NCBI GenBank assembly: GCA_030592355.1
Contig: JAUVJE010000067.1
Span: 1-11,040 of the forward strand
DNA from: Clostridia bacterium
GTDB taxonomy: Bacteria > Bacillota > Clostridia > DUPQ01
Direction: 5' to 3'
Length of the DNA stretch: 11,040 nucleotides
Shown here: positions 1 through 6,838 of the stretch, in pieces
How positions within the stretch are numbered: the first letter of the stretch is position 1
How the letters are laid out: every line of letters starts with the position of its first letter
Notes under the pieces: generated by a model
What the model saw: the letters and a program-made list of their open reading frames with translations, nothing else
Told to the model about the DNA's origin: nothing
Databases searched by the model: none
Made by a program: the position numbers and the translations under genes

Positions 1-131
1 AAAACAGGGAAACGAATTTCACCGTACCCGGCATTTTTACAGACGTTAGAAAACGCATTTTCAATATAATTCCACTTTATCATTTCACCGGGAAGTATAT
101 ATTTTGTTCCCTTGGGTAATGAAATTTTCAT
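1..131 (-). CDS. hisS: Histidyl-tRNA synthetase, N-terminal 43 codons (partial)
   Basis: This is the beginning of a gene that runs off the left edge. Translation from the ATG at 131 gives MKISLPKGTKYILPGE, then residues up to GYGEIRFPVF. The pattern KGTxxxLPGE, a KW-Y-E helix and GY-EIR-P-F is the characteristic N-terminus of class II histidyl-tRNA synthetases, which charge tRNA-His with histidine in the cytoplasm. The usual Asp after KGTx is Tyr here. A GAGGG ribosome binding site lies six bases before the ATG. The gene follows a T-box leader, which fits an aminoacyl-tRNA synthetase. The paralogue HisZ is less likely because HisZ N-termini usually lack the KGT motif. Only the N-terminal strand and helix region is visible, so motifs 1-3 of the catalytic core cannot be checked. 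Confidence 0.85.
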   Translation of the reverse strand, partial: MKISLPKGTKYILPGEMIKWNYIENAFSNVCKNAGYGEIRFPV

Positions 132-182
132 TATTCCCTCGAAATGGCTCCTTTTGAGCCCTCTTCTAATTCTGCAGGTAAT

Positions 183-219
183 AAAAAACCGCCTCTTACA
201 GTAATTCTGCAAGGGACGG
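183..219 (-). terminator. T-box-controlled intrinsic terminator
   Basis: On the minus strand CCGTCCCTTGCAG and CTGTAAGAGGCGG form a 13-pair stem with one C/A mismatch and two G-U pairs. The loop is AATTA and the stem is followed at once by six T residues. The 5' arm overlaps the 3' side of the antiterminator, so the two structures are mutually exclusive, as expected for a transcriptional T-box switch. It lies about 50 bases before the hisS ATG. Confidence 0.88.
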
Positions 220-412
220 GATTAACCCGCGGTGCCACCCTTGTTGACACATATTGGTCCACTCTAATCCTTAACGCGGAAAACGTGCGGTCCTACTATC
301 TTCAACCCGCCTGCTCAAAAGTGTCACTTTAAATATTTCCTCCTGAAAATGCTTTCAGCCAAGGCATCTTCTCCCTGTTGGATTCCATAAATAAGCTCTT
401 CGTCATTGCTTT
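183..412 (-). promoter_or_regulatory. T-box riboswitch leader controlling hisS (specifier likely GAC, Asp)
   Basis: Read on the minus strand, 241-228 is AGGGTGGCACCGCG, an exact match to the 14-base T-box consensus AGGGTGGNACCGCG. Upstream there is a Stem I-like arm: an eight-pair helix (371-364 with 352-345, GAAGATGC/GCATTTTC) closed by a loop containing GGCTGAAA. The usual 3' flank of the specifier loop (CTTTTGAGC) is at 321-313. Around it the sequence is GTGACAC, so GAC (Asp, 325-323) overlaps CAC (His, 323-321). GAC followed by A fits the normal T-box arrangement of specifier, purine, then stem. The antiterminator bulge UGGC would pair with a tRNA acceptor end GCCA, matching tRNA-Asp (G73) but not tRNA-His (C73). 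Uncharged tRNA would favour the antiterminator over the terminator at 183-219. The 5' end is inferred from the promoter. Confidence 0.92.
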
Positions 413-418
413 GAATAC

Positions 419-447
419 ATTCTAATTATATAGATTGATTTTGTCAA
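419..447 (-). promoter_or_regulatory. Sigma-A-type promoter for the T-box/hisS transcript
   Basis: On the minus strand there is a perfect -35 TTGACA (447-442), a 17-base spacer and TAGAAT as -10 (424-419). The start of transcription would fall near 412, giving a leader of about 280 bases, the usual size for a T-box RNA. The spacer itself ends in TATAAT, but that copy is only 11 bases from TTGACA and is therefore a less likely -10. Confidence 0.75.
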
Positions 448-514
448 GTTATTCTCCGTTATATGGGTTTTATGAATTTTTTTCCTGTTTTATTTTTCAT
501 TCTTGATAATCAAA

Positions 515-1390
515 TTAAAAGCTTAAGCCATGGTTCTTTGAATTCCCGAATCCATATCCGATATTTGGGTTCCAATATCCAAACAACCATCCGCCGGCAG
601 AGGCTTCGGTTAAATCAGAATTGCCTGCAGGTCCTGAAAATCCATAAAAAGTTTCGTCCCCAACATCCAGGGAACTGTAATAGCGTATTTCAAAATGAAG
701 GTGCGGACCTCCTTTGGTTTCTGAGTATAGGTTTTTTGAAATGAGATCACCTTTAATGACGGTTTGACCTCCCATGTACAATGACTCCGACTCATCAATA
801 TCCAAATCTAAATGCGCATAAATTGTAACCAGCTTTCCAATGACATTACCGTTATCATCTATGATTTCTTTAGTTATAGACAGATATTGCCTGTATTTAG
901 GTGCATCTTTGAAAACAGATACAACACCATCATGCGCAGCATATATATTAACTATGCTTTCTTTATTACCAATATACAAATCTTCCGCCGGATGATGTGT
1001 AGCAGTTCCTCCCGGACCGATTCCATCTCCGAATTTGCGCCTAACGGTATATCCCGGTCTTTGTCCCTTTGGATTTTCCAATGGGTTATGAAACTGTTCT
1101 TTTCTGACATAATAGATGAATTTATCTATTTCTTCCTTAACAGACTCTTCATGATCTTCAAGATAATATGCGGGTGTTAAGAAGTCCTGATATTCTTTTA
1201 CTTCAACGGGCTGATATGTTTGCTCAGGGATTTTTTCTTCCTTAAAAACCTTTGTATCCGTTTTCAAATTATCATTGTTTGTATCGGTAGGAATTGAGGT
1301 TGAGGTTGATTTTGAACATCCGCTCAATAAAAATAATGCAGCGAAAGTAATAAATATTGAAATTACAAATATAGTTATTCTTCTTTTCAT
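515..1390 (-). CDS. M23-family (LytM/lysostaphin-type) metallopeptidase lipoprotein
   Basis: The 291-residue protein starts with a lipoprotein signal: MKRR, a hydrophobic stretch (residues 5-22) and the lipobox LSGC with Cys25 as lipidation site. It should therefore be anchored on the outer face of the membrane. A Ser/Thr/Asn-rich linker follows (26-50). The M23 fold occupies about 118-236 and its zinc and catalytic residues are intact: HPAED (H133, D137), YAHLD (H193) and GPHLHFEIR (H230, H232), with AAHDGVVS matching the family's AAxDGxV turn. M23 enzymes cut peptidoglycan peptide cross-links or act as amidase activators; the substrate here is unknown. A tail of about 50 residues rich in Gly, Tyr, Asn and Trp follows the domain and is not one I recognise. 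GGAAGG before the ATG at 1390 supports the start. It is transcribed toward hisS, with no clear hairpin terminator in 440-514. Confidence 0.85.
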   Translation of the reverse strand: MKRRITIFVISIFITFAALFLLSGCSKSTSTSIPTDTNNDNLKTDTKVFKEEKIPEQTYQPVEVKEYQDFLTPAYYLEDHEESVKEEIDKFIYYVRKEQFHNPLENPKGQRPGYTVRRKFGDGIGPGGTATHHPAEDLYIGNKESIVNIYAAHDGVVSVFKDAPKYRQYLSITKEIIDDNGNVIGKLVTIYAHLDLDIDESESLYMGGQTVIKGDLISKNLYSETKGGPHLHFEIRYYSSLDVGDETFYGFSGPAGNSDLTEASAGGWLFGYWNPNIGYGFGNSKNHGLSF

Positions 1391-1469
1391 ATTAACCTTC
1401 CATTCTTTTTAGTAAATATTTATATAAAATCCATTATTAATCAAACATTTTTTAACATACTCACAGATA

Positions 1470-1498
1470 AATATAATAAATCACAACAAACTTTTCAA
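1470..1498 (-). promoter_or_regulatory. Sigma-A-type promoter for the M23 lipoprotein gene
   Basis: On the minus strand TTGAAA (1498-1493), exactly 17 bases, then TATATT (1475-1470). Start of transcription would be near 1463, leaving an untranslated leader of about 70 bases before the ATG at 1390. Nothing structured is obvious in that leader. Confidence 0.55.
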
Positions 1499-1553
1499 TG
1501 ACCAATAATACATTTATCTGTATAAATATTTTAGTTTCAACTAATTTATCGAC

Positions 1554-1582
1554 TTGTTTTTACTATTCGTTTTTGTTATATT
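1554..1582 (+). promoter_or_regulatory. Candidate promoter for the antiporter gene
   Basis: TTGTTT (1554-1559), a 17-base spacer and TATATT (1577-1582) lie 29 bases before the GTG start. The -10 is good, but the -35 matches only in TTG, and the region is very A/T-rich, so a chance match is possible. Confidence 0.35.
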
Positions 1583-1611
1583 TATCTAAGAAAATATGAC
1601 GGGGATAAACA

Positions 1612-2817
1612 GTGGGCATTGATTTTTTAGTTGATCTGGCAATAATACTTTTAAGCACAAAGGCTTTAGGTGTACTTACACGCAAATTTCAGCTTCCTCA
1701 GGTTGTGGGAGCTCTTTTGGCCGGTCTTATTCTTGGCCCTGCCATTCTCGGCGTTATTCATGAATCTTCCCTAATCCACGACTTGGCGGAAATCGGCGTT
1801 ATTATCATTATGTTCTGTGCAGGTACCGAAGTAGATCTTAAAGAGTTGAAAAAAGCCGGGAAAGCGGCTGTAGTAGTTGCTATGATGGGCGTCATTATCC
1901 CTCTTATCGGTGGATTTCTTATCTCAAGTGCATTTAACTTATCTTTTTTACCTTTGATGAGAAATATTTTTCTCGGGGTCATTTTAACAGCTACCAGTGT
2001 TTCGATTACTGTTGAAACACTTCAGGAAATGGGCAAACTAAAAACCAAAGCCGGAACCATTATCCTCGGCGCAGCCATTCTTGACGATATACTCGGTCTT
2101 GTAATTCTCACTGTAATTATGGGTTTGTCCGATGGTGGAACAGGCGCATCAATCGGAGGAGTGGTTCTTAAAATTGTACTATTCTTTATTGTCGCAATAA
2201 TTATCGGAATACCTTTTAACAAACTATTTAACAGTTACTCTAAAGTTCACAAGAAAAAAAGGAGATTCCCGATATATGCCTTTGCTTTCTGCCTTTTCCT
2301 CGCCTTCCTAGGAGAACGTTATTTTGGTGTGGCTGATATTGCCGGTGCATTCATCGCCGGTCTTATAATTTCAACAACAATACATAATGGTTACATTCAC
2401 AGACGTTTTGAAATTTTATCCTATATGTTTCTTACACCAATTTTCTTTGCATCTATCGGCATAAGTATTGAGATCACATCATTCAGCTGGTCTATGCTAT
2501 GGCTTTCACTTGCAATTACGGCTATTGCAATCGCAACTAAAATTGCAGGCGGTGCCATTGGCGCAAGGTTAACCGGTTCAGATAAGAAGGAGGCTATGCA
2601 GATTGGAATCGGAATGGTTGCCAGAAGCGAAGTAGCTTTAATAGTAACTAACAAAGGCGTTGCTTCAGGTATCATACCTGCCTCGCTTTTTGCCCCTATT
2701 GCATTTATGGTTATTATTACTTCCATACTAACCCCAATACTGCTTAAAATAGTATTTACAAAAAAGCAAAAAACTATACTTCCTTCGGGAGGTATTCCTG
2801 ATGTTCTTTCTGAATAA
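1612..2817 (+). CDS. CPA2-type cation:proton antiporter (KefB/NapA-like)
   Basis: The 401-residue protein is almost entirely hydrophobic, with about 11-13 membrane segments, and matches monovalent cation:proton antiporter 2 proteins. Landmarks are KFQLPQVVGALLAGLILGP (25-43), the FCAGTEVDL loop (68-76), the ion-binding pair AAILDDILGL with D158 and D159, and GMVARSEVALI (334-344), equivalent to the family's GMxxRGE helix. The Asp-Asp pair is the one found in electrogenic Na+/H+ exchangers such as NapA, but K+/H+ exchange cannot be excluded. The protein ends after the transport core, with no RCK/TrkA nucleotide-binding domain, unlike full-length KefB or KefC. The start is a GTG with a weak GGGG eight bases upstream; the ATG at 1596 is out of frame. 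Its last 17 bases are shared with the next gene, so the two are probably translated together. Confidence 0.85.
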   Translation: MGIDFLVDLAIILLSTKALGVLTRKFQLPQVVGALLAGLILGPAILGVIHESSLIHDLAEIGVIIIMFCAGTEVDLKELKKAGKAAVVVAMMGVIIPLIGGFLISSAFNLSFLPLMRNIFLGVILTATSVSITVETLQEMGKLKTKAGTIILGAAILDDILGLVILTVIMGLSDGGTGASIGGVVLKIVLFFIVAIIIGIPFNKLFNSYSKVHKKKRRFPIYAFAFCLFLAFLGERYFGVADIAGAFIAGLIISTTIHNGYIHRRFEILSYMFLTPIFFASIGISIEITSFSWSMLWLSLAITAIAIATKIAGGAIGARLTGSDKKEAMQIGIGMVARSEVALIVTNKGVASGIIPASLFAPIAFMVIITSILTPILLKIVFTKKQKTILPSGGIPDVLSE

Positions 2818-3496
2818 ATCGTTTTTATATAAATTTATATTGTGGCTTTTTTTATTAGCCGCATTAATTGGTGTTATTTATTTTTCAATAAATCAAATAA
2901 GAAACAATATAGAAAAAAAGGAACAGGATAAGCAAATCATTGAATTTCTTGATTACGTAGAAAACGGCGATATTAACAACTGCAGGGCTTTGTGGCCCTC
3001 TGTTTTTACGGTTAATAAAAATAATATGGATTTTTTAGATGACTTTTCACAAACACTTTATGAATTATACACTGAATTTTATACTTCTAAATATTATAAT
3101 AATGAAAAAAGCAACTCGCTTTTCGAAATTGCCCGTCTTTATCACTCTTTCATATATGATGATGCCTTTAATACCGTAACGTCGGCGGTTTATGATGATT
3201 TCATTTACGAAAATATTACGTATCAAACATTTCTGGCAGCAATAAATGATTTTTTCCTTTTTTCAGAATATAAATCACCTCATATTACCATACTGCTGGA
3301 TGAGGCGGCTTTACTTAATTATGGCAGAAACACTTATTTTAAAGCACTTGAAAACGCTGCTGCTTTTGATTATCAGACTGCTATACAGCTCATGAGAAAA
3401 GTCGCTCCCCGCGATACTGTTTATTATCCAAAATCAATTGAAAAAATTAATGAATTTATACTGAAACTTAAAGAAAAGGTTTCCAACGGCTCCTAA
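2801..3496 (+). CDS. Unrecognised membrane-anchored protein coupled to the antiporter
   Basis: I do not recognise this 231-residue protein. Its N-terminus carries Lys6 and Lys11, then one hydrophobic segment (about 12-31), then a charged stretch (QIRNNIEKKEQDKQ). It is therefore likely a single-pass protein with a C-terminal domain of about 190 residues outside the cell. I see no lipobox or cleavage site. The outer domain is rich in Tyr, Phe, Asn and acidic residues, has a helical look with repeated short amphipathic stretches, and contains only one Cys, so no disulfides. No metal-binding or catalytic motif is evident. The gene starts inside the antiporter gene (17-base overlap), and a strong GGGAGG sits seven bases before its ATG in that coding sequence. 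This suggests translational coupling and possibly a role as an accessory subunit of the transporter, which is inference from position only. Confidence 0.75.
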   Translation: MFFLNKSFLYKFILWLFLLAALIGVIYFSINQIRNNIEKKEQDKQIIEFLDYVENGDINNCRALWPSVFTVNKNNMDFLDDFSQTLYELYTEFYTSKYYNNEKSNSLFEIARLYHSFIYDDAFNTVTSAVYDDFIYENITYQTFLAAINDFFLFSEYKSPHITILLDEAALLNYGRNTYFKALENAAAFDYQTAIQLMRKVAPRDTVYYPKSIEKINEFILKLKEKVSNGS

Positions 3497-3497
3497 C

Positions 3498-4403
3498 CTA
3501 ATTCCCAGCTACCTTTTTTTGTTTTTTACCATTTGAAATAAGTGTTCTAAATTCGCTGATAATCGTTCCCATCAGGATAAGGAAACAACCTATTCCCCCT
3601 ATTATGGTAAGTTTTTCAACGTTTCCCGCAATATCAGGAATAATCATTGTAAAAAATAACGCAACCAGCGGTTCCATTGTGAAAATAAGCGCGGCATGAG
3701 AAGGGGTGGTATCCTTTTGAACCAGTATCTGAGCCGAAAAAGAAAAGGAAGTTCCCAAAATTGCTGTTACAAGTATAACCAATATAACCTGGCTATTGAA
3801 TATTATAGGCGAACGGTCAAACAACAACCATATAACAGTGGTGATAATTGCCGCAGTCCACATTTGAACTATTGCAATACTGCCGGGTCTCCCCTTTTTA
3901 GTAAATATATCTATGTATATTATTTGTAAAGCAAAGGCAACTGCGCAAAGCAGGGTTAAAAAATCACCCGGATTAAATTCCAACCGGATTATTCCTGAGA
4001 TTAAAAACAATCCAAAAGATGCAATAATAATACCAATTACAGTAAATTTACTTGTTTTAGTTCTGAAAAAGATTGCTAGAAGTATTGGAACGAAAGCAAC
4101 ACTCATTGAAGTTATAAATGCTGAGTTTGAGGCTGTTGTATAATACAATCCGTAAATTTGAAGAATCATTCCGGCAAAAAGAAGAAATCCAATTACCAAT
4201 CCGCCTTTTAACTCAAGCTTGCCGATATTTTTATGTTTTTTGAAAAATACCATGGACACAACTATAGCTGCCAGAGTAAACCGGATTGCAAGATAAGATA
4301 TAGCGGGTATGTATTCGAGTACATTGCGCATCAGGGGAAAACTAAGCCCCCAAAAAACAGTTAATATTAAAAGCACGATATCCGCGCGAAGTTTTTTATT
4401 CAT
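3498..4403 (-). CDS. EamA/DMT-superfamily transporter
   Basis: The 301-residue protein has about ten hydrophobic segments arranged as two EamA repeats (roughly 8-135 and 145-285), the normal length for drug/metabolite transporter proteins such as RhaT- or YdcZ-like permeases. The N-terminal signature FWGLSFPLMRN follows the first segment's start, and GLYYTTASNSAFI and the second-repeat stretch TTPSHAALIFTMEPLVALFF are typical of the family. Members export or import small metabolites and amino acids; the substrate cannot be read from sequence. I place the start at the ATG at 4403, because AGGA lies five bases before it. A longer form starting at a TTG at 4421 has its purine-rich site too close. 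The gene runs convergently into the antiporter-linked gene, with one base between their stop codons, and diverges from the metallo-hydrolase gene. Confidence 0.82.
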   Translation of the reverse strand: MNKKLRADIVLLILTVFWGLSFPLMRNVLEYIPAISYLAIRFTLAAIVVSMVFFKKHKNIGKLELKGGLVIGFLLFAGMILQIYGLYYTTASNSAFITSMSVAFVPILLAIFFRTKTSKFTVIGIIIASFGLFLISGIIRLEFNPGDFLTLLCAVAFALQIIYIDIFTKKGRPGSIAIVQMWTAAIITTVIWLLFDRSPIIFNSQVILVILVTAILGTSFSFSAQILVQKDTTPSHAALIFTMEPLVALFFTMIIPDIAGNVEKLTIIGGIGCFLILMGTIISEFRTLISNGKKQKKVAGN

Positions 4404-4427
4404 ACATATCCTAAATCTCAAATCCTT

Positions 4428-4436
4428 TGGTATAAT
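4428..4436 (+). promoter_or_regulatory. Extended -10 promoter for the metallo-hydrolase gene
   Basis: TGGTATAAT fits the extended -10 consensus TGnTATAAT exactly. No recognisable -35 sits 16-18 bases upstream, which extended -10 promoters tolerate. Transcription would start near 4443, about 30 bases before the ATG. On the opposite strand the same A/T block contains TATATT (4439-4434), so the divergent transporter gene may use an overlapping promoter. Confidence 0.5.
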
Positions 4437-4472
4437 ATAACACAGTAAGATACCTTGCAGTAAGGAGCCGTC

Positions 4473-5144
4473 ATGAATATAAAATTTTTAGGACATTCAG
4501 CTGTTGAATTAAATACTGATAAAAATATTTTAATTGATCCTTTTATTTTAAATAATCCGCTTTGCGGCCAAACTCCGGATGCTTTCACACCTGATGCCAT
4601 TTTATTGACTCACGCCCACGAAGACCATATTGGAGATGCAATTGAAATCGCACTTAGAACATGTTGCACGGTTTATGCCGTTGCAGAACTGGCCGGCTGG
4701 CTTGCTTCGCAGGGGGTTAAAGTTCATGGTTTCAACATTGGCGGGTCATTTTTAATTTCAGAAACAAAGGTAACAGCTGTTGAAGCAGTTCACTCATCCT
4801 CTGCTCCCGATGGTTCTTACGGCGGCATCGCCTGTGGATTTATTATTGATTATGCCGGGCAGATACTTTACCACGCCGGAGACACATCTCAATTCGCAGG
4901 TATGTCATTGATTGGCTCAAAGTATAAAATAGATGCTGCAATGCTGCCGATCGGCGGGAATTATACTATGGATATTGTTGACGCTGTCCGGGCTTCTGAA
5001 ATGCTTTCTCCACGTATTTGCATACCCATCCACTATAATACATTTCCGATTATAACATGCGACCCAATGGACTTTAAACGCCAACTTGCAGACATTCCCA
5101 TCAATTGTGAAATCATGTCACCCGGAGATGAAATTAATCTTTGA
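4473..5144 (+). CDS. UPF0173-type metal-dependent hydrolase (metallo-beta-lactamase fold)
   Basis: The 223-residue protein is full length for the UPF0173/YtkL-like branch of the metallo-beta-lactamase superfamily. It begins MNIKFLGHSA, the usual start for this group, and keeps the full binuclear metal set: THAHEDHIGD (H47, H49, D51, H52), AVHSSS (H107), YHAGDT (H134 just before G136-D137; D137 is the bridging residue) and PIHYNTFP (H187). The sequence from H134 to H187 closely follows the family layout. It should be a cytoplasmic hydrolase, since there is no signal peptide; the physiological substrate of this group is not established. AAGGAG six bases before the ATG fixes the start. It is a single-gene unit with its own extended -10 promoter, and its stop lies eight bases from that of the convergent M20 gene. 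Confidence 0.87.
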   Translation: MNIKFLGHSAVELNTDKNILIDPFILNNPLCGQTPDAFTPDAILLTHAHEDHIGDAIEIALRTCCTVYAVAELAGWLASQGVKVHGFNIGGSFLISETKVTAVEAVHSSSAPDGSYGGIACGFIIDYAGQILYHAGDTSQFAGMSLIGSKYKIDAAMLPIGGNYTMDIVDAVRASEMLSPRICIPIHYNTFPIITCDPMDFKRQLADIPINCEIMSPGDEINL

Positions 5145-5152
5145 TTTTTCGA

Positions 5153-6610
5153 TTACATGTCTGAAAACAGCGCCATGTAGAATTTTACGCCATTTGATAT
5201 ATTATCAAGGGATACCCTTTCATTGGTTCCATGTATTCTTTTCATATCTTCCATATTAATTGAGTACGGTGAAAAGCGGAGAATGTTTTTACAAATACAC
5301 TCATATTTTATACTGTCGGTTCCTGCCACCATTAAATACGGAATAATAGCGATATCATTATTTAATCCCAGAACAGCTCCAGCAATTTTATTGAAAATTT
5401 CACTATTTGCAGAGCTCAGAGCCGATGGTTCTTCATGACGAAGTATATCAATTTTATAGTCAAAGCCCCTGCATGCCATTTCTATATGATTTATTACATC
5501 TTTGTAAGTTTCCCCCTGTAAAATTCTACAATTCACTATAAAACTGGAAACCTGGGGCAAAACATTTGGTTCCATGCTTCCTTTTGCCATTGTGGGTGCT
5601 ATTGTAGTTCTCAGCAGTGCCTCCCCGGTTGTCCCGGAAGTTGTAAATAGTTTTATAAAAACTGTTTTGAAAAGCCAGAAGTTTGCAATCACCAGGCGAC
5701 TTAAAAATCCCATATGCCTACCCAGGGATTCTATCATCTGAAGAGCTGGATCCGTTAATCTAAGTCCCATTTTTCCCCGTTCTATCCTGCATATTGCCTT
5801 TGCGACTAGACCAAGGGAACTGTTTTCGGGCGGTGTAGAGGCATGTCCTCCTTTACCTTTGATGCTCACTTTTAGGTTCAGATAACCTTTTTCTGCTATG
5901 CCGATGAAGGCAATTGGCTTTTCAACTGAAGTTAGTATACCTTCATTTATACAACCGCCTTCGTCATTTACAAATTCTAATTCTATGCCTTCTTTTTGCA
6001 ATTTTTCGACTATTTTTCTTGCTCCGTTGCTTCCATCTGTTTCTTCATCATGTCCAAATGCAAAATAAATGGTTCTTTTGGGTTTAAATCCGGTTTTCAG
6101 CAGCATTTCACAAGCTTCCAGCATAGTAACAATCTGCAGCTTGATATCAATAGTTCCCCGCCCCCAAACAAACCCACCTTCTATATCACCACCAAATGGT
6201 GGATACTCCCAATCATCTTCAGTACCATGCTCAATTGGAACAACATCGATGTGAGCCATGAAGAGGCCTGGTTTCAATTTTGCGTCTGTTCCATTCCACT
6301 TGTATAATAGACTGTAGCCATTTACTGTCTTAAGTTCCATCTCCGAATGTGAATTGGGAAATTGCTTTTTCATTAGATCATGGAATTTAATGAACTCACT
6401 AAAATCAAATTTAGAGTAGTCGCTGTAAGATATTGTTTTACATCGTATAGTTTCACTGAGCTTTTCAGCAGTTTTTCTAACATCTACCTCTAAATCCGAT
6501 GTTAATTTCTTATAAATGTGTTCTTTTGGTTTAAGCCTCACAGCCCTGATAATCAATATAACCAAAACGACTGCAATTAAAGTTATTGCTAAAATTGGAA
6601 TTATATACAT
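5153..6610 (-). CDS. Membrane-anchored M20-family metallopeptidase (CPS1/PM20D1-like)
   Basis: The 485-residue protein begins with a single hydrophobic segment (2-22) followed by RAVRLKPK, which looks like an uncleaved membrane anchor. The rest matches M20 di-zinc peptidases: MAHIDVVP (H120, D122), GRGTIDIK (D155), the catalytic GHDEE (E189, E190), FVNDEGG (D216), the dimerisation-domain motif GKGGHASTPP (H256) and the last ligand in RIHGTNE (H460). The length, the DWEYPPFGG stretch and the long insertion around 280-345 resemble the carboxypeptidase S/PM20D1 branch more than the 370-400-residue ArgE, DapE or PepT enzymes. Likely chemistry is hydrolysis of a C-terminal peptide or N-acyl-amino-acid bond; the substrate is unknown. 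GAGGG before the ATG supports the start. It is divergent from argJ, but I see no reason to call it an acetylornithine deacetylase. Confidence 0.85.
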   Translation of the reverse strand: MYIIPILAITLIAVVLVILIIRAVRLKPKEHIYKKLTSDLEVDVRKTAEKLSETIRCKTISYSDYSKFDFSEFIKFHDLMKKQFPNSHSEMELKTVNGYSLLYKWNGTDAKLKPGLFMAHIDVVPIEHGTEDDWEYPPFGGDIEGGFVWGRGTIDIKLQIVTMLEACEMLLKTGFKPKRTIYFAFGHDEETDGSNGARKIVEKLQKEGIELEFVNDEGGCINEGILTSVEKPIAFIGIAEKGYLNLKVSIKGKGGHASTPPENSSLGLVAKAICRIERGKMGLRLTDPALQMIESLGRHMGFLSRLVIANFWLFKTVFIKLFTTSGTTGEALLRTTIAPTMAKGSMEPNVLPQVSSFIVNCRILQGETYKDVINHIEMACRGFDYKIDILRHEEPSALSSANSEIFNKIAGAVLGLNNDIAIIPYLMVAGTDSIKYECICKNILRFSPYSINMEDMKRIHGTNERVSLDNISNGVKFYMALFSDM

Positions 6611-6659
6611 ACATCCCTCGATTCATGAAAACAAAATTAGACAAATCTTACCTATTTAT

Positions 6660-6688
6660 ATTGTATCAAACCATAGAAACTTTTTCAT
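6660..6688 (-). promoter_or_regulatory. Candidate promoter for the M20 peptidase gene
   Basis: On the minus strand ATGAAA (6688-6683), a 17-base spacer and TACAAT (6665-6660). The hexamers match the consensus at four and five of six positions. Transcription would start near 6653, about 43 bases before the ATG. Confidence 0.45.
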
Positions 6689-6740
6689 ATTAATATTTTA
6701 AGATTTCAATCTCTAAAATTCTTATCATTTTTATCATTTC

Positions 6741-6813
6741 CCCGTTTACCAAAGACCTGTCCCTGTTTAAAACTGCAGACATGTCGCAGCTTTTCCGTTT
6801 CAGCCCTGTCCCC
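6741..6813. repeat. REP-like element: palindrome flanked by direct CCTGTCCC repeats
   Basis: Two identical CCTGTCCC copies (6756-6763 and 6805-6812) enclose an imperfect palindrome at 6769-6794. In it AAAACTGC-A-GACA pairs with TGTC-GCAG-C-TTTT, giving 12 base pairs with one single-base bulge on each arm. Read on the minus strand the flanks are GGGGACAGG and GGGACAGGTCTTTGG, which resemble GC-rich motifs of short interspersed REP-like repeats often linked to IS200-like transposases; that link is from memory and untested. The block is richer in G+C than the surrounding intergenic DNA. Just to its left TTATCATTT is repeated in tandem (6722-6739). No transposase gene is present in the window. 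Boundaries are approximate. Confidence 0.45.
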
Positions 6814-6829
6814 ACAAATTTATCAGTTG

Positions 6830-6838
6830 TGCTATAAT
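6830..6838 (+). promoter_or_regulatory. Extended -10 promoter giving a likely leaderless argJ mRNA
   Basis: TGCTATAAT is an exact extended -10 element. It ends six bases before the argJ ATG at 6845, so the normal start-site distance puts the first transcribed base at or within a base or two of the A of the start codon. No Shine-Dalgarno sequence exists between the element and the ATG, which fits a leaderless message. A -35 at the normal spacing is poor (CCCCAC). Confidence 0.5.

Noticed and set aside
1..131. HisZ (ATP phosphoribosyltransferase regulatory subunit) instead of HisS
   Set aside because: The KGTxxxLPGE motif and the T-box leader fit HisS better, though only 43 codons are visible.
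144..332. 62-codon open frame on the plus strand
   Set aside because: It lies antisense within the T-box leader, whose RNA motifs fully explain the sequence, and the translation resembles nothing.
503..513. Perfect 11-base palindrome TTGATAATCAA after the M23 gene as a terminator
   Set aside because: The stem is only five A/T-rich pairs with almost no loop and no T-run follows, so it cannot be an effective terminator.
463..1180. Plus-strand open frames opposite the M23 lipoprotein gene
   Set aside because: They are antisense shadows of a gene with intact catalytic motifs and its own promoter and ribosome binding site.
4404..4421. Longer start (TTG at 4421) for the EamA transporter
   Set aside because: The ATG at 4403 has AGGA at the right distance; the TTG has its purine-rich stretch almost touching the codon.
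5153..6610. M20 gene as ArgE (acetylornithine deacetylase) partnering argJ
   Set aside because: It is membrane-anchored, about 100 residues too long, closer to carboxypeptidase S-type proteins and divergently transcribed. ArgJ also makes ArgE unnecessary.
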